Shown here: in pieces, positions 62,715 through 64,000 of the stretch | Layout: each line of letters starts with the position of its first letter | Position numbering within the stretch: position 1 is the stretch's first letter | NCBI GenBank assembly: GCA_017591395.1 | Contig: WEDG01007055.1 | Span: 186,001-250,000, forward strand | Length of the DNA: 64,000 nt | Source of the DNA: Schistocephalus solidus | Lineage: Eukaryota; Platyhelminthes; Cestoda; Diphyllobothriidea; Diphyllobothriidae | Direction: 5' to 3' | Position numbers and translations under genes: made by a program | Notes under the pieces: model-generated | What the model was told of the DNA's origin: nothing | The model's database searches: none | The model's input: only the letters and a program-made list of their open reading frames with translations

Positions 62715-63765
62715 CTTTTTCTCTGTCACGCCGTATGAGAAAGATGTCCATACAATATCTATCTGCAGTTGATTGTGAACGAATACGGAAACTTGCAGCA
62801 GAAGTAGTGCCACGTGAGTCGTTAGTTAGTATTTGTTGATATCAGTAAGTCACTCTGTGGCGCATTCTTAATGATCGAACCGTGCCTAGAAGTAAGCAGA
62901 GTGGACAAAAATGGTCCACAAGTAAGCTGAACGACGATTTATTCGTGGTACACTAAAAACATATCATTATATGCCCATTTAGACCATTCACAAGAAGTAT
63001 TTGCCGATGTGCTCTATGACCATAATCAGGAAGAGGATGCAGGAATTTGGAATGCACCAGGCAAATGTCACAATCAAACCATTTTCAAGTAGGAAACTTA
63101 TAAATGAACGTTTTTATTTGCTAAGAAGTACATTAATTACTGGCCTTCATTCTGGCAAGGCATTTACTTCTGTAATGAGGTTTTATTTTTAGACAAGCCG
63201 GTGAAGTCAACCCAGATGGTCATATGTGGGGAGACACTTCCCCTGAGAACACACTATATCAACAGTATCTTTCAAGAACTGCCGACGACGAATGGTTTTG
63301 ATGGCCATCAAATTTGGTGAACGACCAAGCTGGCATTTGAAAATGACACTATTAATGGCAAGGTGTTTCTCGACATTATAAAGAATGCCTTCCGCTATAA
63401 TGGCATACGTCGACTCAGAATCAACACGATACTTTTACAGGATAATGCCTCATTTCATTGCTCATAAGAAGTATGAATTTGATACGAAAATCTGAATTTT
63501 TAGACAACAGCCAGCCTCTGCGCGTGTGACCTGTAATCTATTATTATTCCTACGAACAGTCCGGACATGAATCCAATCGAAAACCTTTTTGCAATTATCA
63601 AAATAAACTGGCATAAGGCAAAGAAATGTCTTTCGGTGGAAGAAAAACTTCATTTTGTGCTGCATACTCACATTGAAAAAAACTAGTATAGACAACCTGG
63701 CTACCTCCATGTCAGACGGACTACATGCTGTCGTAAATGCAAACGTAAAGTTTGCAAAGTACTGA
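62715..63765 (+). mobile_element. Broken Tc1-type (Tc1/mariner) transposase
   Basis: The + strand carries, across several frames, a first helix-turn-helix (YLSAVDCERIRKLAAEVV then TLWRILNDRTVPRSKQSG), a second (TIIRKRMQEFGMHQANVTIK), DDE-domain words (NPDGHMWGDTSPENTLYQQY, INGKVFLDIIKN, LLQDNASFH) and the third acidic motif NSPDMNPIENLFAIIK at about 63557-63605. The second D (QDN) and the E (PIENL) can be seen. At least three frameshifts and several stops make it inactive. I found no terminal inverted repeats with confidence. Confidence 0.78.
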
Positions 63766-63769
63766 TCTT

Positions 63770-64000
63770 GTACATTTGTTACTTTTCTATATTGTTTTCC
63801 CGTTTTTATGTACCCCTCCCTCCTTATGCATACTTATATTTAGCCTTATTTGATTGATTTGTAGTATACCCATTATCTGAAATTTAGATTTTTAGTGAAA
63901 AAAAAGTATTGTAATGTTAGTAAATATTAATTTACAAAACAATCAATGCCTTCTTTTTGTAAACGGTCGTTACTTTACTGGTTCAAAACTTTGCGAGACG
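63770..64000. other. Right edge of window, nothing recognised
   Basis: AT-rich DNA after the transposase. No inverted repeat partner was found by eye. Confidence 0.4.

Noticed and set aside
1..64000. CRISPR array, bacterial operon, integron or phage island
   Set aside because: No regular spaced direct repeats, ribosome-binding-site-led gene runs or bacterial protein families are visible; the DNA is intron-rich animal sequence.

Overview
The window is animal (metazoan) genomic DNA, most likely from a parasitic flatworm and probably a diphyllobothriidean tapeworm. The organism call is inference. It rests on AT-rich non-coding DNA, a broken-up neuronal-type ion channel gene with introns up to 15 kb, and many Penelope-like elements together with a non-LTR retrotransposon that carries C2H2-like fingers, a mix I associate with that group. 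Nothing suggests bacterial, phage or plasmid DNA. There are no operons and no CRISPR array.

The one host gene I can support is the 3' part of an ELK-type (KCNH3/4/8-like) voltage-gated potassium channel gene on the + strand. Nine exons (1002-1236, 16722-16888, 32067-32268, 35846-36040, 38159-38358, 40633-40884, 43877-44091, 46335-46972 and 50000-50711) join with matching phases. They encode, in order, the pre-S1 linker with S1 and S2, S2-S3, S4-S5, pore with GFGN filter, S6 with C-linker, cyclic-nucleotide-binding homology domain, and a long tail with a predicted coiled coil. The N-terminal PAS part must lie left of the window. Exon 6 as given lacks one base near 40829 and breaks the frame inside the cyclic-nucleotide-binding homology domain. 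The intact ends and splice sites make this either a sequence error or a very young lesion.

The introns and the 3' flank are filled with mobile DNA. Intron 1 (1237-16721) holds a cluster of composite repeats (2690-5165) with a long CA microsatellite, a degraded minus-strand non-LTR retrotransposon with a zinc-finger tail (about 5165-9490), a purine-rich tract, and a head-to-head pair of Penelope-like elements forming a 1.1 kb fold-back (about 9820-12385). Intron 2 (16889-32066) holds a short tRNA-like element with inverted ends, an old Penelope-like fragment, a nearly complete but dead minus-strand Penelope-like element (about 27035-29700) and a further element tail. Introns 3 to 7 look plain and AT-rich. 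Intron 8 has another Penelope-like C-terminal remnant. Downstream of the channel (50712-64000) I find no host gene, only tRNA-derived repeats, another composite-repeat copy, a further Penelope-like remnant and a broken Tc1-type transposase.

I did not find a convincing new biological system. The observations most worth following are the exon 6 frameshift, the head-to-head Penelope-like pair that shares a changed catalytic residue, the tandemly duplicated zinc-finger tail of the non-LTR element with a hairpin at its stop codon, and a small dispersed family that combines Pol III-like A and B boxes with inverted ends.
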